Below are positions 36,944-45,290 of a stretch of DNA of 45,290 nt, piece after piece. Source of the stretch: Emiliania huxleyi CCMP1516 (taxonomy: Eukaryota; Haptophyta; Isochrysidales; Noelaerhabdaceae); assembly GCF_000372725.1 (NCBI RefSeq), contig NW_005198759.1:3578-48867 (forward strand), in the 5' to 3' direction. Position 1 is the first letter of the stretch, and each line of letters opens with the position of its first letter. The position numbers and the translations under genes were made by a program. The notes below the pieces were generated by a model, which saw only the letters and a program-made list of their open reading frames with translations, was not told the DNA's origin and did no database searches.

Positions 36944-37555
36944 CTAACTGAGAAAGCCGAGCTCGGCGCCGTTGGCCTTTGCTAGCTTGACCAGGTTCAC
37001 CTTTAGGGTTTTCGGCGCCTCCTTAACAAACTCGTCATAATCAATCGTGCAGTTGTCGTCTGCGTCGGCACGAGCAAGGATCTTGTCGATTTGGTCGTCG
37101 CTGAGGTGCGAGAAGCCAAGTCTCCTCAGCGCGGCCTTCAGCTCCTCGCCGTCGATAGCCCCCGAACCGTCCATGTCTGCAAGCTCAAACATCTTCTTCA
37201 GGGCGATGCATCCGAACGGGCTGTCGGAGGTCTCCACGAACGCCTGGATCACCTTTGTGTGCTCGCTGATGACGTTGGCGCGAAACTTGAGAAAGCGCTG
37301 CTCACCCATGACGCGCTTGGTGAGCTTGACCAGAGGCGTGAATGGGCCATCCTTTGCGCCACCCATCCGAAGGGCGTGCGGAGCGCTGCGGCTGGCAAAC
37401 GGCGGTGTGGCGAGGCGCTGCGGCGCCGGAGCGGCGAACTGTGTGCTGCCAGCGAAAAAGCCGTGCACGTCGCACAGGGCGAAGGAGAGGATGAGCAGGA
37501 GGCGCCCCATCATCGGTGGCGCAGCAGCGGTTGACACTGACGGCATCGACGGCAT
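36944..37555 (-). CDS. Plastid-targeted two-EF-hand calcium-binding protein
   Basis: 203 aa, intronless. The leader MMGRLLLILSFALCDVHG followed by FFAGSTQF is a signal peptide with a phenylalanine just after the predicted cleavage point, then a Ser/Ala/Pro/Arg-rich transit-like stretch to about residue 63. This bipartite arrangement directs proteins to secondary plastids. The mature part contains a pair of complete EF-hand loops: D127-M-D-G-S-G-A-I-D-G-E-E138 and D164-A-D-D-N-C-T-I-D-Y-D-E175, with acidic residues at positions 1, 3 and 12, so both should bind calcium. The remainder (LVKLTKRVMGEQRFLKFRAN) is helical and not recognised. Start 37555 or 37513 (second ATG at the hydrophobic core). 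Likely a stromal calcium sensor. It shares a 98-nt divergent upstream region with the plus-strand gene at 37654. Confidence 0.8.
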   Translation of the reverse strand: MPSMPSVSTAAAPPMMGRLLLILSFALCDVHGFFAGSTQFAAPAPQRLATPPFASRSAPHALRMGGAKDGPFTPLVKLTKRVMGEQRFLKFRANVISEHTKVIQAFVETSDSPFGCIALKKMFELADMDGSGAIDGEELKAALRRLGFSHLSDDQIDKILARADADDNCTIDYDEFVKEAPKTLKVNLVKLAKANGAELGFLS

Positions 37556-37653
37556 CCACTACTTGTCTGTCGCTGTCCTGTCCAGGAAATGTCACCTAAT
37601 TTTTCTTTGTTGTTGTGGCCTCCGATTTTTCTTCTTGTCGCAGGCCCGCATTA

Positions 37654-38073
37654 ATGTGCGTCGGCATGGCCGTGCTCTTCGGGCCGCCCACGACGTGTCT
37701 GGGCTGCTACTGGGTGCACAGCCGCGGGCAGGCGACCGCACACTGGTACCTACAGCGCGTGCCAGCATTCACGTGGCTATCGGCGACAACTGGCGCGGGC
37801 GCGATCGCGGCTGCCTATACGGCGCAGCTTCGCTCAGTCGTGCGGCACTTTGAGCCGGGAGGCGCGCTCGCCCTCGACTATCGTAACGTGCAAGCACTGG
37901 GCAGGCCTGGGGAAATCTCAACCTGGGGCCAGTTCTGGAGGCTAACGGGCCCGCCAGTCGCGGCGAGGGTGGGCGCGCTCCTCGTTTCGTGTTACGTGGG
38001 CGGCGTGGCGCACGCCTGCGCGGGCGCCGCTTCTTCGCCCGCTGACGTGCGCTCTCTCTCCCGAAGGGAATAG
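37654..38073 (+). CDS. Small putative membrane protein, unknown function
   Basis: 139 aa from the first ATG (MCVGMAVLFGPPTTCLGCYW). The sequence TTCTTGTCGCAG just upstream resembles a splice acceptor, so an earlier exon is possible. Three weakly hydrophobic segments (around 1-20, FTWLSATTGAGAIAAAYTA, and ARVGALLVSCYVGGVAHACA) suggest membrane association. No family recognised. Composition is coherent in this frame only and the gene is divergent from the EF-hand gene, but coding status is not certain. Confidence 0.42.
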   Translation: MCVGMAVLFGPPTTCLGCYWVHSRGQATAHWYLQRVPAFTWLSATTGAGAIAAAYTAQLRSVVRHFEPGGALALDYRNVQALGRPGEISTWGQFWRLTGPPVAARVGALLVSCYVGGVAHACAGAASSPADVRSLSRRE

Positions 38074-38673
38074 ACAGCGTCCGCCTCGAAAACAGTGTAG
38101 GTCATTGAGTCGTACGTGATAGGTCTGCGGTCTGTGTACTGTTAACTGGCTGAGAAGCATTATCCAGTGCACTGCTCCTGTGTGAAGCACTAGAGGCCGT
38201 CATCGCATTCGCCTTCGCCGGACCCAGTGCTGCCTTCTGACTGTCGTCGCTGTCTCTCCAGTCTCGGCTGTCTGTGCGGTTTATGATTCGATAAATAAAC
38301 GTATAACGTAAATAAAAACGGACATCTCTACCCACTGTGAGCTCGAGACTGTGAGATGGGTAAAAAGGAACAGGCCCCCGCCCTTGCGATCTTTGTGCAG
38401 GGTTCTTTGTGGGTGTGGTCGGCGACTAGCCGGGGTCGTCCTCCCGATGGGGGACTAGCACTAGCCGTCTTCCACATGGTCCCTCGGGTCCCTGCTCGCC
38501 TGCTGCGCTCCTAATGCTAATCTCTTCGTACATCCTCCTGCTGATCTCCGCAAAGTCCTGCTCCCTCCCTCGTCTCGCCCTGCGCGTCTGCTCCGCCTCA
38601 CCGTCTTCTGCCCTGCGTCGTCTGGCGACGGGTCCTCCATAGAGCATAGTCGGTCGAGGTCGCCGCCCTCCTC
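38074..38673. other. Intergenic region, nothing recognised
   Basis: Contains an AT-rich patch with AATAAA-like sequences around 38289-38320, plausibly the 3' end of the preceding gene. Confidence 0.4.
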
Positions 38674-39660
38674 GTGCCTCTTCCCAACGTTCCCTCGGCG
38701 GCCGATGCCGTCTGCTCCGGCTCCCCAGTCCCCGGCTCTGCCCTGCTCTCGTCTGCGCTAGTTTCTGCTTCGTCATCATTCGCGAGGCGGCCTCCAACAT
38801 GCGAACCGACAGCCGCGAGGACCGCTTTGCTGTCTACGACCTCGCTCCACCTCCCCCGCCGCATCCTCACGAACGGGGACAAGGATTCGCCGCTCTGCCG
38901 GCGCGACACGACGCTGGCCGTGATCCTCTCGCTCTCCCCGTTCCTACCTGAGTGGTTTACGCTGGCGGTCGCCACGGAACCGGACGGCACCATTCCGCAG
39001 GGCCTCGAGGACTGGAGCATCACGGGCGAGGCGGGCCGCCCCCCTGAGTTCCTTAGGTCCTTTATCGCGGAGATGGACTGGTACGGTACGCCTACCACCC
39101 CCGGCCTGTGCTACTACTTGTCCCGCCGCCAGACCGCGGTGTACATGCCGCCGAAGCCGGAGGACTGGTACTGCGTGCCGTCTACGCTCCGGAGGCTCGC
39201 CGACTTCGGCCAGCGCCTCTTCAGCGCGCTTGGGTACCCGCCTACCGTCGAGCACGGGCACTCGTTCCAGTCCTTTATCCACCTCATCATCTTCTACCTG
39301 GAGAAAGCCCCGGACCTTCCCACCCCGGACATGAAAATCCGATGGGTCGACGACTGCGACACCTGCGCTCGCGAGGGTCTCGGCCTGGCCGCGCAGTCCC
39401 ACAAGCTGCGCATCGGCCTCGCCGGCGGGGCGCCGCAGCCCCCCCTCGAGGCTCTGCTGCCAGAGGCCTGCGCCCCCATCAAGCTGCTGCAGGCCCGGTG
39501 GCTCAAGGTGGAGAAGGGCCTCGCAGACGAGCGGGACAAACCGCAGATGCTCCAGCGCGACGAGCGCGCTACGGTGCAGCTCTCGGGGGCGAACCACGTC
39601 CCACTTCGCTCCGAGCGCCCGCAGCGGTACAAGCGGCTCCGCGCGGGCGCCTGCACCCGC
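38674..39660 (+). CDS. Unrecognised coding block
   Basis: The open frame from 38674 reads coherently to about 39660, then decays. Conspicuous stretches: VILSLSPFLPEWFTLAVATE, GTPTTPGLCYYLSRRQTAVY, MPPKPEDWYCVPSTLRRLAD, SFQSFIHLIIFYLEKAPDLP and KIRWVDDCDTCAREGLGLAA. Aromatic-rich segments with conserved-looking spacing indicate real protein, but I cannot assign a family. The first 60 residues are Ser/Ala-rich and may be non-coding or a leader. The protein probably continues through an intron into another frame (39686-40080) and the block at 40105-40764, whose 3' end contains a dispersed repeat; a transposon origin is possible but unproven. Confidence 0.45.
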
Positions 39661-40104
39661 TCCCGAGGGGCCTGGCGGGGGCCCCATGCTCCTCCGTGGC
39701 GACGAGGCCCTGCACCAGCCGAGCCTGCCGTGGCGGCGCGGACCCTCTCTCGCCGACCTCCGGCGCGCGCGGCCAGCCGAGCGCGAAGCTGGGCCCGAAT
39801 GCCCGAGCAATGTGGGTGGTACGAGCGCCAGCCACCGCACGGCGCACTCGCCAGGGGCGGCTGGCGACCCTACGCCTCGCATAGCCAAGTGCGTGCGCCT
39901 CGCGGTGCTCCTCGCCTCCTGCCAGGCGGTGGCGGGCATGGGCGTGCCTCATCAGCCGTTTAGCCCCGCTGCCCGAACCAGCCTCCCAGAGAGCGCCCCC
40001 GTCATGCTGCTCGCCCTTGTCGTAGCCGCTCTCGCCCCGCCGCCCTCTGGCGGGCGGCCGTCATCGCGAGTGCCGGCGACTCGAACGCGCCGACCGCCGC
40101 CCTC

Positions 40105-40764
40105 GTGGCGTCTCTGCCACCATCGCCGCCACCGATGCCCACGCACCCGGCGCCCTTTCCCGGCGTTACCAGCGAGTACTTCCCGGACCGCCGCCGAGTG
40201 TATCGCCAAACCATGTACCACCGCGTGCATGAGGACAGGGAGGCGGGGCGCCTCCGCCAGTGGTTCCCAGGCGCCTACAAATGGATGACGTGCGTCCTAG
40301 TGACGGACGATCCAGCCGACGCGCCCTTCGGCCTTAGCGCGGAGCTCGACCACGTGATGGTGGCCGAAGTTGGCTGGAACGGCCGCCTGTCCCGAGCCGT
40401 GGCCATCCTGCCTGATGGGCGCTACGTCTTCCCGCGTTGCCTCCAGATCATACCGTCCGTCACCGCCGAAGTGCTGAGCGACGACGAGGCGCGCCACGTG
40501 CTGCGCGCTGCCGTGCGACGGTACGGGGATGAGGACTGTCGCCGCAGGGGCCACCGCGGTTTTCACGACACGCGCTACATTCAACCCGAACTCTGTCGAG
40601 CCTTCGCTCGGACGGGGGCTGACCTTCCCTGGTTCTCTAACCCTCACTGTCGTCGCATGCGAGGTTCTTGTGTCTCTTATCACGCTACTGTGAATCCCCA
40701 GGGCCTCCAGGGCTCGCACCTCAACCTCTCACAGACCAGCGCAAAAAATATTTTCTTCTCATAA
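40105..40764 (+). CDS. Unrecognised coding block, possible 3' exon of the preceding gene
   Basis: A frame with coherent composition: EYFPDRRRVYRQTMYHRVHE, RLRQWFPGAYKWMTCVLVTD, VMVAEVGWNGRLSRAVAILP, GRYVFPRCLQIIPSVTAEVL, DEARHVLRAAVRRYGDEDCR. No recognised family. The frame is open upstream without an ATG requirement (IASAGDSNAPTAALVASLPP), consistent with an internal exon. The last 25 or so codons overlap the dispersed repeat also found at 4539-4589, so the real stop may lie earlier or the transcript may end inside a repeat. Confidence 0.42.
   Translation: MASLPPSPPPMPTHPAPFPGVTSEYFPDRRRVYRQTMYHRVHEDREAGRLRQWFPGAYKWMTCVLVTDDPADAPFGLSAELDHVMVAEVGWNGRLSRAVAILPDGRYVFPRCLQIIPSVTAEVLSDDEARHVLRAAVRRYGDEDCRRRGHRGFHDTRYIQPELCRAFARTGADLPWFSNPHCRRMRGSCVSYHATVNPQGLQGSHLNLSQTSAKNIFFS
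40695..40743 (+). repeat. Dispersed repeat, copy 2 of 2
   Basis: Matches 4539-4589 except for a 2-nt deletion (CAGACCAGCGCA versus CAGACGCCAGCGCA). Confidence 0.75.
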
Positions 40765-40775
40765 CAAGGCTGTGA

Positions 40776-41855
40776 ATGACCAGCGGGCGCAGCTCGTTCG
40801 GCGGGCAACGTTCGGCGGGCAACATGGGAGCGAAACGCTTAGACGACCCTTCTATGTCATATGCCAAGGTCGAAGTCGTCGAAATGGAGAGAGCCATCGA
40901 CCGCGCCGTTGAGTTGGAAAGAGCCGTCGACGACGCCAAGCGTGCCCCTGTGAGGGATAGAAGGCCAGAGCTGGGGCGGCGATGCGTAGTTTTCCGACGC
41001 CTCGTGCTGGCGGCCTTACTAGCTACTGGGGCCGCTGCGTACGTCGTCGTTGCGAAAATATTGGAGTGCAACTGGAACCCCCTGCAGTGGAGCAGCAGCT
41101 CGCAGCGATTCGAGATGTGCCTTGCCGTCTGGGACAATCACGCGCACTTTGTCCGCGACATCTTGTGGCGCTCCTTCCGGCGAGACTGGCCGGCGCCCGC
41201 TCGGCTGGAGCCGTGGATGGCGACATTCCACGGCGCGGGCCCGCTACTGAGCGCGCTGGAGGCTGCGGGCGCGGCTCACGAGCTGGTGCAGCCCCCTTCG
41301 CCCCTATTTGAGTGGAAGACACTGGTGGGCGACGGCGTGGTGACGGTCTGCCCGCCCTCGCCTGAGTTCTCGTTCTACTCGATGCTGGCGAGCACGCAGC
41401 TGAGCGCGCCCGACCTGGACGTCTATCTCAGCCGAGGCCACAATACGCGCCGGCGCTTCACAAACGAGGGCGCCATGCTAGACGCCCTTCGCGATGCTTT
41501 CCCCGCGCTTGTGGTGGCGGACACCTCGGTGCCGCTTCTCGAGCAAGCGCGCTTCTTTACCCGCGCGCGCGTTCTGATCGGGTGCGCAACGCGCCTGTGC
41601 CCGCCAGCCCGATCCCGCCTCCACACAGTCGTGCAACTAACTCGGTCACGTCAAGCTGTCGGCGTGTCACGCCGCCCCCGCCTCCTCCGCAGCTTGCATG
41701 GCGCGGGCCTTGCCAATGCCGTGTGGATGTCGCCGTCCCACCTCCACTATCTCGTTGAGATTATGCCCGGCAACTACTCCAAGGTCACCTACGGCAACCT
41801 GGCGGGCTGCCTCGGGCTGGGCTATGTGCGCCTGCCCACCACAATGCACAGATAG
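40776..41855 (+). CDS. GT61-type glycosyltransferase (type II membrane protein)
   Basis: Exon 40776-41581 and exon 41693-41855 flank a 111-nt GT-AG intron (41582-41692) that stays open in frame. Splicing gives ARVLIG-LHGAGLANAVWMSP, the hallmark C-terminal motif of glycosyltransferase family 61 (EOGT and plant xylosyltransferase relatives). YLSRGHNTRRRFTNEGAMLD, with the family's Arg-rich segment and NE, lies about 60 residues before it. A signal anchor at 75-94 (RLVLAALLATGAAAYVVVAK) predicts a Golgi or ER lumenal enzyme. A coiled segment rich in E/R precedes it. The frame stops at 41855, shorter than usual: a third exon encoding RVLLQERINTPTSLVRASNP (to 42126) lies downstream in a different frame and may be the true C-terminus. 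Acceptor sugar unknown; start ATG uncertain. Confidence 0.75.
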   Translation: MTSGRSSFGGQRSAGNMGAKRLDDPSMSYAKVEVVEMERAIDRAVELERAVDDAKRAPVRDRRPELGRRCVVFRRLVLAALLATGAAAYVVVAKILECNWNPLQWSSSSQRFEMCLAVWDNHAHFVRDILWRSFRRDWPAPARLEPWMATFHGAGPLLSALEAAGAAHELVQPPSPLFEWKTLVGDGVVTVCPPSPEFSFYSMLASTQLSAPDLDVYLSRGHNTRRRFTNEGAMLDALRDAFPALVVADTSVPLLEQARFFTRARVLIGCATRLCPPARSRLHTVVQLTRSRQAVGVSRRPRLLRSLHGAGLANAVWMSPSHLHYLVEIMPGNYSKVTYGNLAGCLGLGYVRLPTTMHR

Positions 41856-41904
41856 CACGATAGCACCGCAAAGTCCGTAGGACGTAGCGCGGCAGCTCGC
41901 GCGC

Positions 41905-42126
41905 GCAGCTCCCGGCACCCGAGCCCGTCTCTTGGTCCGTGTGCTGCTGCAGGAGCGCATCAATACGCCCACCTCGTTGGTGCGCGCATCCAATCCTCGC
42001 GACATCGAGCGCCGAAGGGAGCGCGATGCCATCGTGGAGGTGTCGCCCGCGGACCTAGCAATGGCGACGAACGTGTCCCGCAAGATTGTCGCGGCCCGAG
42101 AGTCGTTCGAGCGCTTACGCTTCTAG
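41905..42126 (+). CDS. Possible last exon of the GT61 gene
   Basis: Downstream of the GT61 stop, a frame beginning after the acceptor-like GCGCGCAG encodes GTRARLLVRVLLQERINTPT, then SLVRASNPRDIERRRERDAI and finishes RKIVAARESFERLRF. It looks like genuine protein, but I could not find a donor in exon 2 that joins in phase without doubt. Alternatively it is a remnant of a separate gene. Confidence 0.35.
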   Translation, partial: AAPGTRARLLVRVLLQERINTPTSLVRASNPRDIERRRERDAIVEVSPADLAMATNVSRKIVAARESFERLRF

Positions 42127-42475
42127 GAGCGCGCCGCCGCCGCCGGCGGTGCGCCGCGGCGACGGCGCTGCGGCGGGTCGTGCAGCGCCGGACGGCGGGG
42201 GTCTCGCGTGCGCCGGGCGCGCGTCTCGCCGGAGCGCGAGGGCGGGACTCCACACTCCACGCTGCGGAGGAGGCACGCTTGAACATCGTTCGGAAAAGCG
42301 GAGGCTGGTCCGTCGCCGGCGCGGGAACTGGGCGCCGGCGGGAGGTTGGCCGGAACGGAGTTACCGGTTGTTTGGAGGGAGGTTTTCTTTTCCGAGCTGC
42401 GAGGCATTCGAAAGGGCAGCAGCTCGCAGCCAGTTGAGCCTCGGCAGCTTTTTAGCCTCTCCCGAGAGGCCCCGA

Positions 42476-44155
42476 ATGGACTGCAACGCGTGCGAGTTCT
42501 GCCTCGACAAGAAGAAGAACGGCGGCCCCGGCCTCAAGCGCAAGGCGTGCCTGTACAAGCAGCGCGGCGGCGGCCCCGCCGCTGGCGGCAGTCAGAGCGC
42601 CGACGGCGCAGGCGCCCAGCAGCCTGCGGAGGCTGCGCCAGCGCGCGCGCCGTCGCCGCCGGCCGGGGCTGAGAGCGGCGGGGACCAGATCCCCGCCGCG
42701 GCCGCCCCCTCGCCGGCGCAGCCCCCCTCGCCCGCTCCGGCCGCCGCTGCAGCCGGCGTCGCCAGTGCGGCCGGCGCCACAGCAGGCGTGATTTCGTTCA
42801 AAAAGAATTTGTCGCCGCCCGGCCCGCAGCGGCCACGTTCCAGGGGCGCAACACCTCGACAACGAGCGATGTCCAAGTCCTCCAAGAGGGATCGAAACTC
42901 GGAGGGTGGCGAGAGCTCGTCCGGCAAGCGCGTCAAGGAGTCTGGCGCTGCGGCTTCCTCTTCCTCAACCGCGGCCGCGCCTCAGGCCGAGGAGCGGCCG
43001 CCGCTGTCGCCGGCTGCCGCGCCTGCGGTGGCCGCGCCTGCGGCGGCCACGCCCGCGCCCGAGTGCCCCGTCGCGGACGAGGACTCGCACCCGCATCTCT
43101 GCTGCTCGGTCTGCCTCTCCTTCCCCGAGGCGGAGGTGCTCCAGTGCTGCGCAGGCCACATTGTCTGCGGCGGCTGCTACGAGCGTGTCTGCCACGAGGA
43201 GAAGCCAAGCTGCCCGTCGTGCCGCGAGGCGCTCGACCTCTTCAAGCCGATCCGCAACATGCTGGCCGAGCGCTCGATTGCGATGCTCCCCATCCGCTGC
43301 CCCAACGACGAGTGCGGCCGCATGCTGACGCGTGGCGGCCTGCCCACGCATCTCGCCGACGAGTGCGCCTACCGGCGGGTGGCCTGCAAGTACTCGCCGC
43401 TGGGATGCAAGTGGGAGGGCGTGGCGGGCGAGCTGGCGGCGCATGAGGACCGCTGCAAAAAGGCGGAGGCGCCCGGCTGGAAGCTTCTCAAGCGCGTCGT
43501 CGAGCGCGAGGCGGCGCAGCGTAGCGCGCATGCAGCGGCGCTGACTGCGGCACGCGAGGGGCAGCGCGTGGTCGAGATGCTCTCTTCGCGGTGCAAGAAC
43601 GTCGAGTTCACCAACGTGGTGCTCCACCGCTGCTCCGCGCACGAGCACGTCGCGGGTCGCCCAGCCCATTGCGTCTCGGCCACCTTCCACGCTTTGGGCT
43701 TCCGCTGGAAGCTCTACACGCTGTCGGAGCACACCGAGCGGCGCTTCTCGGCGGTGCTCCAGCTGCGCGAGTCGCGCGCGCCGCTGCGCACGGACGCCTT
43801 CATCCTTCCCGGCCACGTGATGCCCGAGGGCGTCCAGCTGCGCATCGGCACCCTCGCCCGCACCTTTGACTCGCGGCACAAGACGTCGGAGCCGGTGCTG
43901 CTGGCCGAGGGCGGGGCGGCGGAGCAGCTCGACGCACTCGAGTCGGTCACGCTCCGCGTCGGGCTGATCGACAGGCGCGCCGGCCGGCCCGACCCCGGCT
44001 TCCTCGGCCAGCTCAACATGGGCGGCGGAGGGCTCGACGGGTGGGACGAGGAGGGAGTCCTCTCTGACTCTGGCGGCGGCGGCGGCGGCGGCTCCGATTC
44101 AGACTTCGAGTCGGATGACTCGGGCGGAGCGAGCGGCGGACGCGGGTACTACTGA
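42476..44155 (+). CDS. RING + TRAF/SIAH-type zinc-finger protein with N-terminal half-CXXC finger
   Basis: 559 aa from the ATG at 42476, chosen because the zinc-binding motif starts at once; the frame is open upstream to 42086, but that part is Arg/Ala-rich noise. Residues 3-26 (CNACEFCLDKKKNGGPGLKR then KAC) match the C-terminal half of the CXXC finger that binds unmethylated CpG, without the first Cys cluster. A long Ala/Pro/Ser-rich linker follows (about 30-200). A C3HC4 RING lies at 210-249 (CSVC, CCAGHIVCGGC, CPSC), a TRAF/SIAH-type zinc region at about 275-327 (CPNDECGRML, CAYRRVACKYSPLGCKW, HEDRC), then a basic helix and a possible MATH-like C-terminal domain, ending in an acidic Gly/Ser tail. 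Predicted E3 ubiquitin ligase. A cryptic intron or later start (MSKSSKRDR, 42869) could separate the first motif. Confidence 0.8.
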   Translation: MDCNACEFCLDKKKNGGPGLKRKACLYKQRGGGPAAGGSQSADGAGAQQPAEAAPARAPSPPAGAESGGDQIPAAAAPSPAQPPSPAPAAAAAGVASAAGATAGVISFKKNLSPPGPQRPRSRGATPRQRAMSKSSKRDRNSEGGESSSGKRVKESGAAASSSSTAAAPQAEERPPLSPAAAPAVAAPAAATPAPECPVADEDSHPHLCCSVCLSFPEAEVLQCCAGHIVCGGCYERVCHEEKPSCPSCREALDLFKPIRNMLAERSIAMLPIRCPNDECGRMLTRGGLPTHLADECAYRRVACKYSPLGCKWEGVAGELAAHEDRCKKAEAPGWKLLKRVVEREAAQRSAHAAALTAAREGQRVVEMLSSRCKNVEFTNVVLHRCSAHEHVAGRPAHCVSATFHALGFRWKLYTLSEHTERRFSAVLQLRESRAPLRTDAFILPGHVMPEGVQLRIGTLARTFDSRHKTSEPVLLAEGGAAEQLDALESVTLRVGLIDRRAGRPDPGFLGQLNMGGGGLDGWDEEGVLSDSGGGGGGGSDSDFESDDSGGASGGRGYY

Positions 44156-45290
44156 GGACCGTCTGCTCGGCGCGAGGGCTGTCACCCCCCGAGCGTGATG
44201 CTGATGGCGCAGACGACGGCACCCGCGTGCGCAGGGACGGCGGCCTGGCGTGTGCGCTACTGGCTTAGTTACGGCACTGGCTATGCGGCCTACGTCAGTA
44301 CCGCGTTCGGCCTGAGAATCCTGATTGATGGCTGCGGCAGGCTCTGCGGAGCCGAGCGCGGCTCCCCCCTCGCCCTCGGCCGGCCTCCCCGAGGCCGAGC
44401 AGAACGTCCAACGACTCTGCGCATCTCAACGACAGTCGAGCAATCGACACCAACGTGTGCCCCTGTGGCTGTGCGCAAGGTAAGGTAAGGTAAGGTAAAC
44501 TCCACACACACAAAGTGGTGGGGCAAGGGGGGGGCGACCCTCGCATCTCCACACCCGTCAGCGCAACGTCCATGGTCCAATTTGAATTGAGTCTCGGCGC
44601 CACACAGGGGCGGACAGGCATCCGCACCATCAGCCGCGATCAGCGGGCCGCTCGAGAGACGTCAGACGAGAGACGGTGATCGAGCCAACACTGTTCTAGG
44701 ACGCATCGGTAAACAATGATGGGGGGGTCGCCCCCCCAGACGACAGCCATGGCGCTCGAGCTAGTCGCTAGTGGCCTCGAGCGTGGCGGGATGCGGGCGA
44801 AGCGGCGCGGATATACGGTAGGTGCCCGGGCGGGGGGAGACGGAATGGTGGACCATGTCCGCCGTGAAGATCAGCTTTTACAACAACCATTACAAATAAC
44901 GTTATAACGTTAATAAAGACTCACGTCAACAGAACGCGCACGTAAGGCAAGGGCTAGGGCCTAGGGGGGACGACACGATCAACAGGGTGGGCAGGCCCGG
45001 GCAGCCGCGGCGAATCCGCGACCACACCACGCACACGAGACGAGCGCCCCCCCACAAATCCCGCACTGTGCCTATGCATTATGACAGGAGCAGACCGCGT
45101 CACAGCGCCTGACTAGCTCTCTCGAGCACGCCATGGGCGACGCGCAGGGGAGGCGGGAATGACATGCATCGCAGCAAAATGTCGCAGTCCCAGCGCACTG
45201 ATGCGTGGGTTGCCTCTCGGTACAAATCCCGCCCGCCCTAAGGTGGGCGGCGGACGGGGAGGAGCGACTGTCCCTGCTGCCGAACCGGTA
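44156..45290. other. Right edge, no gene recognised
   Basis: Short frames only. Contains (AAGGT)4 at 44478-44497, an AT-rich patch with a 16-bp palindrome TAACGTTATAACGTTA at 44897-44912, and G-runs. The left part is probably the 3' end of the RING gene. Confidence 0.45.
44478..44497 (+). repeat. (AAGGT)4 microsatellite
   Basis: Four perfect AAGGT units. Each unit contains an AGGTAAG-like 5' splice-site sequence. Confidence 0.9.

Noticed and set aside
44478..44497. (AAGGT)4 considered as an array of alternative 5' splice sites or spliced-leader donor
   Set aside because: No flanking exon or Sm-site; simplest explanation is a microsatellite.
1..45290. CRISPR arrays, prophage, operons, rRNA genes
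   Set aside because: None found; spliced eukaryotic genes and organelle-targeting leaders argue against a prokaryotic window.

Overview
The window reads as nuclear DNA of a GC-rich unicellular alga, most likely a haptophyte of the Emiliania/Chrysochromulina type. This is an inference, with four supports. Genes have short spliceosomal introns (65-438 nt) with GT-AG and many GC-AG borders, and joining the exons restores conserved protein motifs. Two proteins carry secretory-type leaders suited to a complex plastid (a Tic22-like protein and an EF-hand protein with a GFFAG junction). Families are eukaryotic and plant/algal in flavour. There is no operon structure, phage or plasmid. A run of exactly 100 N (16662-16761) marks an assembly gap.

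Layout. 0.3-3.1 kb, minus: one or two spliced genes ending in a zinc finger that matches the YABBY finger closely. 3.1-8.2 kb: no convincing gene; repeat-rich (inverted repeat 4908-5073, a two-copy 0.2-kb repeat, CT microsatellite, 30-bp palindrome). 8.3-10.7 kb, minus: five-exon SLC9B/NHA-type antiporter homologue. 10.7-11.2 kb: a MITE-like element with terminal inverted repeats and a 10-bp target duplication. 12.6-14.9 kb, minus: a RING-CH/AlgH(UPF0301) fusion and a proline-rich membrane protein. 15.1-15.7 kb: fold-back repeat. 16.1-17.3 kb, plus: 2OG-Fe(II) oxygenase interrupted by the gap. 17.5-19.3 kb, minus: carboxylesterase. 21.6-22.5 kb, minus: Tic22-like. 23.7-25.1 kb, minus: sulfotransferase. 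26.2 kb, plus: small membrane protein. 27.0-28.7 kb, minus: protein with a recent internal tandem duplication. 29.0-31.3 kb, minus: Mpv17-ACT-ACT fusion and RRP36. 31.4-33.8 kb, plus: Hsp70/Hsp110-like ATPase fused to TPRs. 34.5-35.6 kb, minus: Cys-repeat receptor-like protein. 36.9-37.6 kb, minus: plastid EF-hand protein, divergent from a small membrane protein. 38.7-40.8 kb, plus: unrecognised coding blocks. 40.8-41.9 kb, plus: GT61-type glycosyltransferase. 42.5-44.2 kb, plus: half-CXXC + RING + TRAF-type zinc finger protein. The last 1.1 kb shows no gene.

The genes do not form one pathway; this is ordinary gene-dense nuclear DNA. What stands out is the number of unusual domain combinations (RING-CH+AlgH; Hsp70 ATPase+lid+TPR without the substrate-binding beta domain; Mpv17+2xACT; half-CXXC+RING+TRAF), an antiporter homologue lacking its two ion-binding aspartates, and several introns bordered by direct repeats, as expected if introns were inserted with target-site duplication. 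All exon borders were worked out by eye from reading frame and motif continuity and are not transcript-verified.
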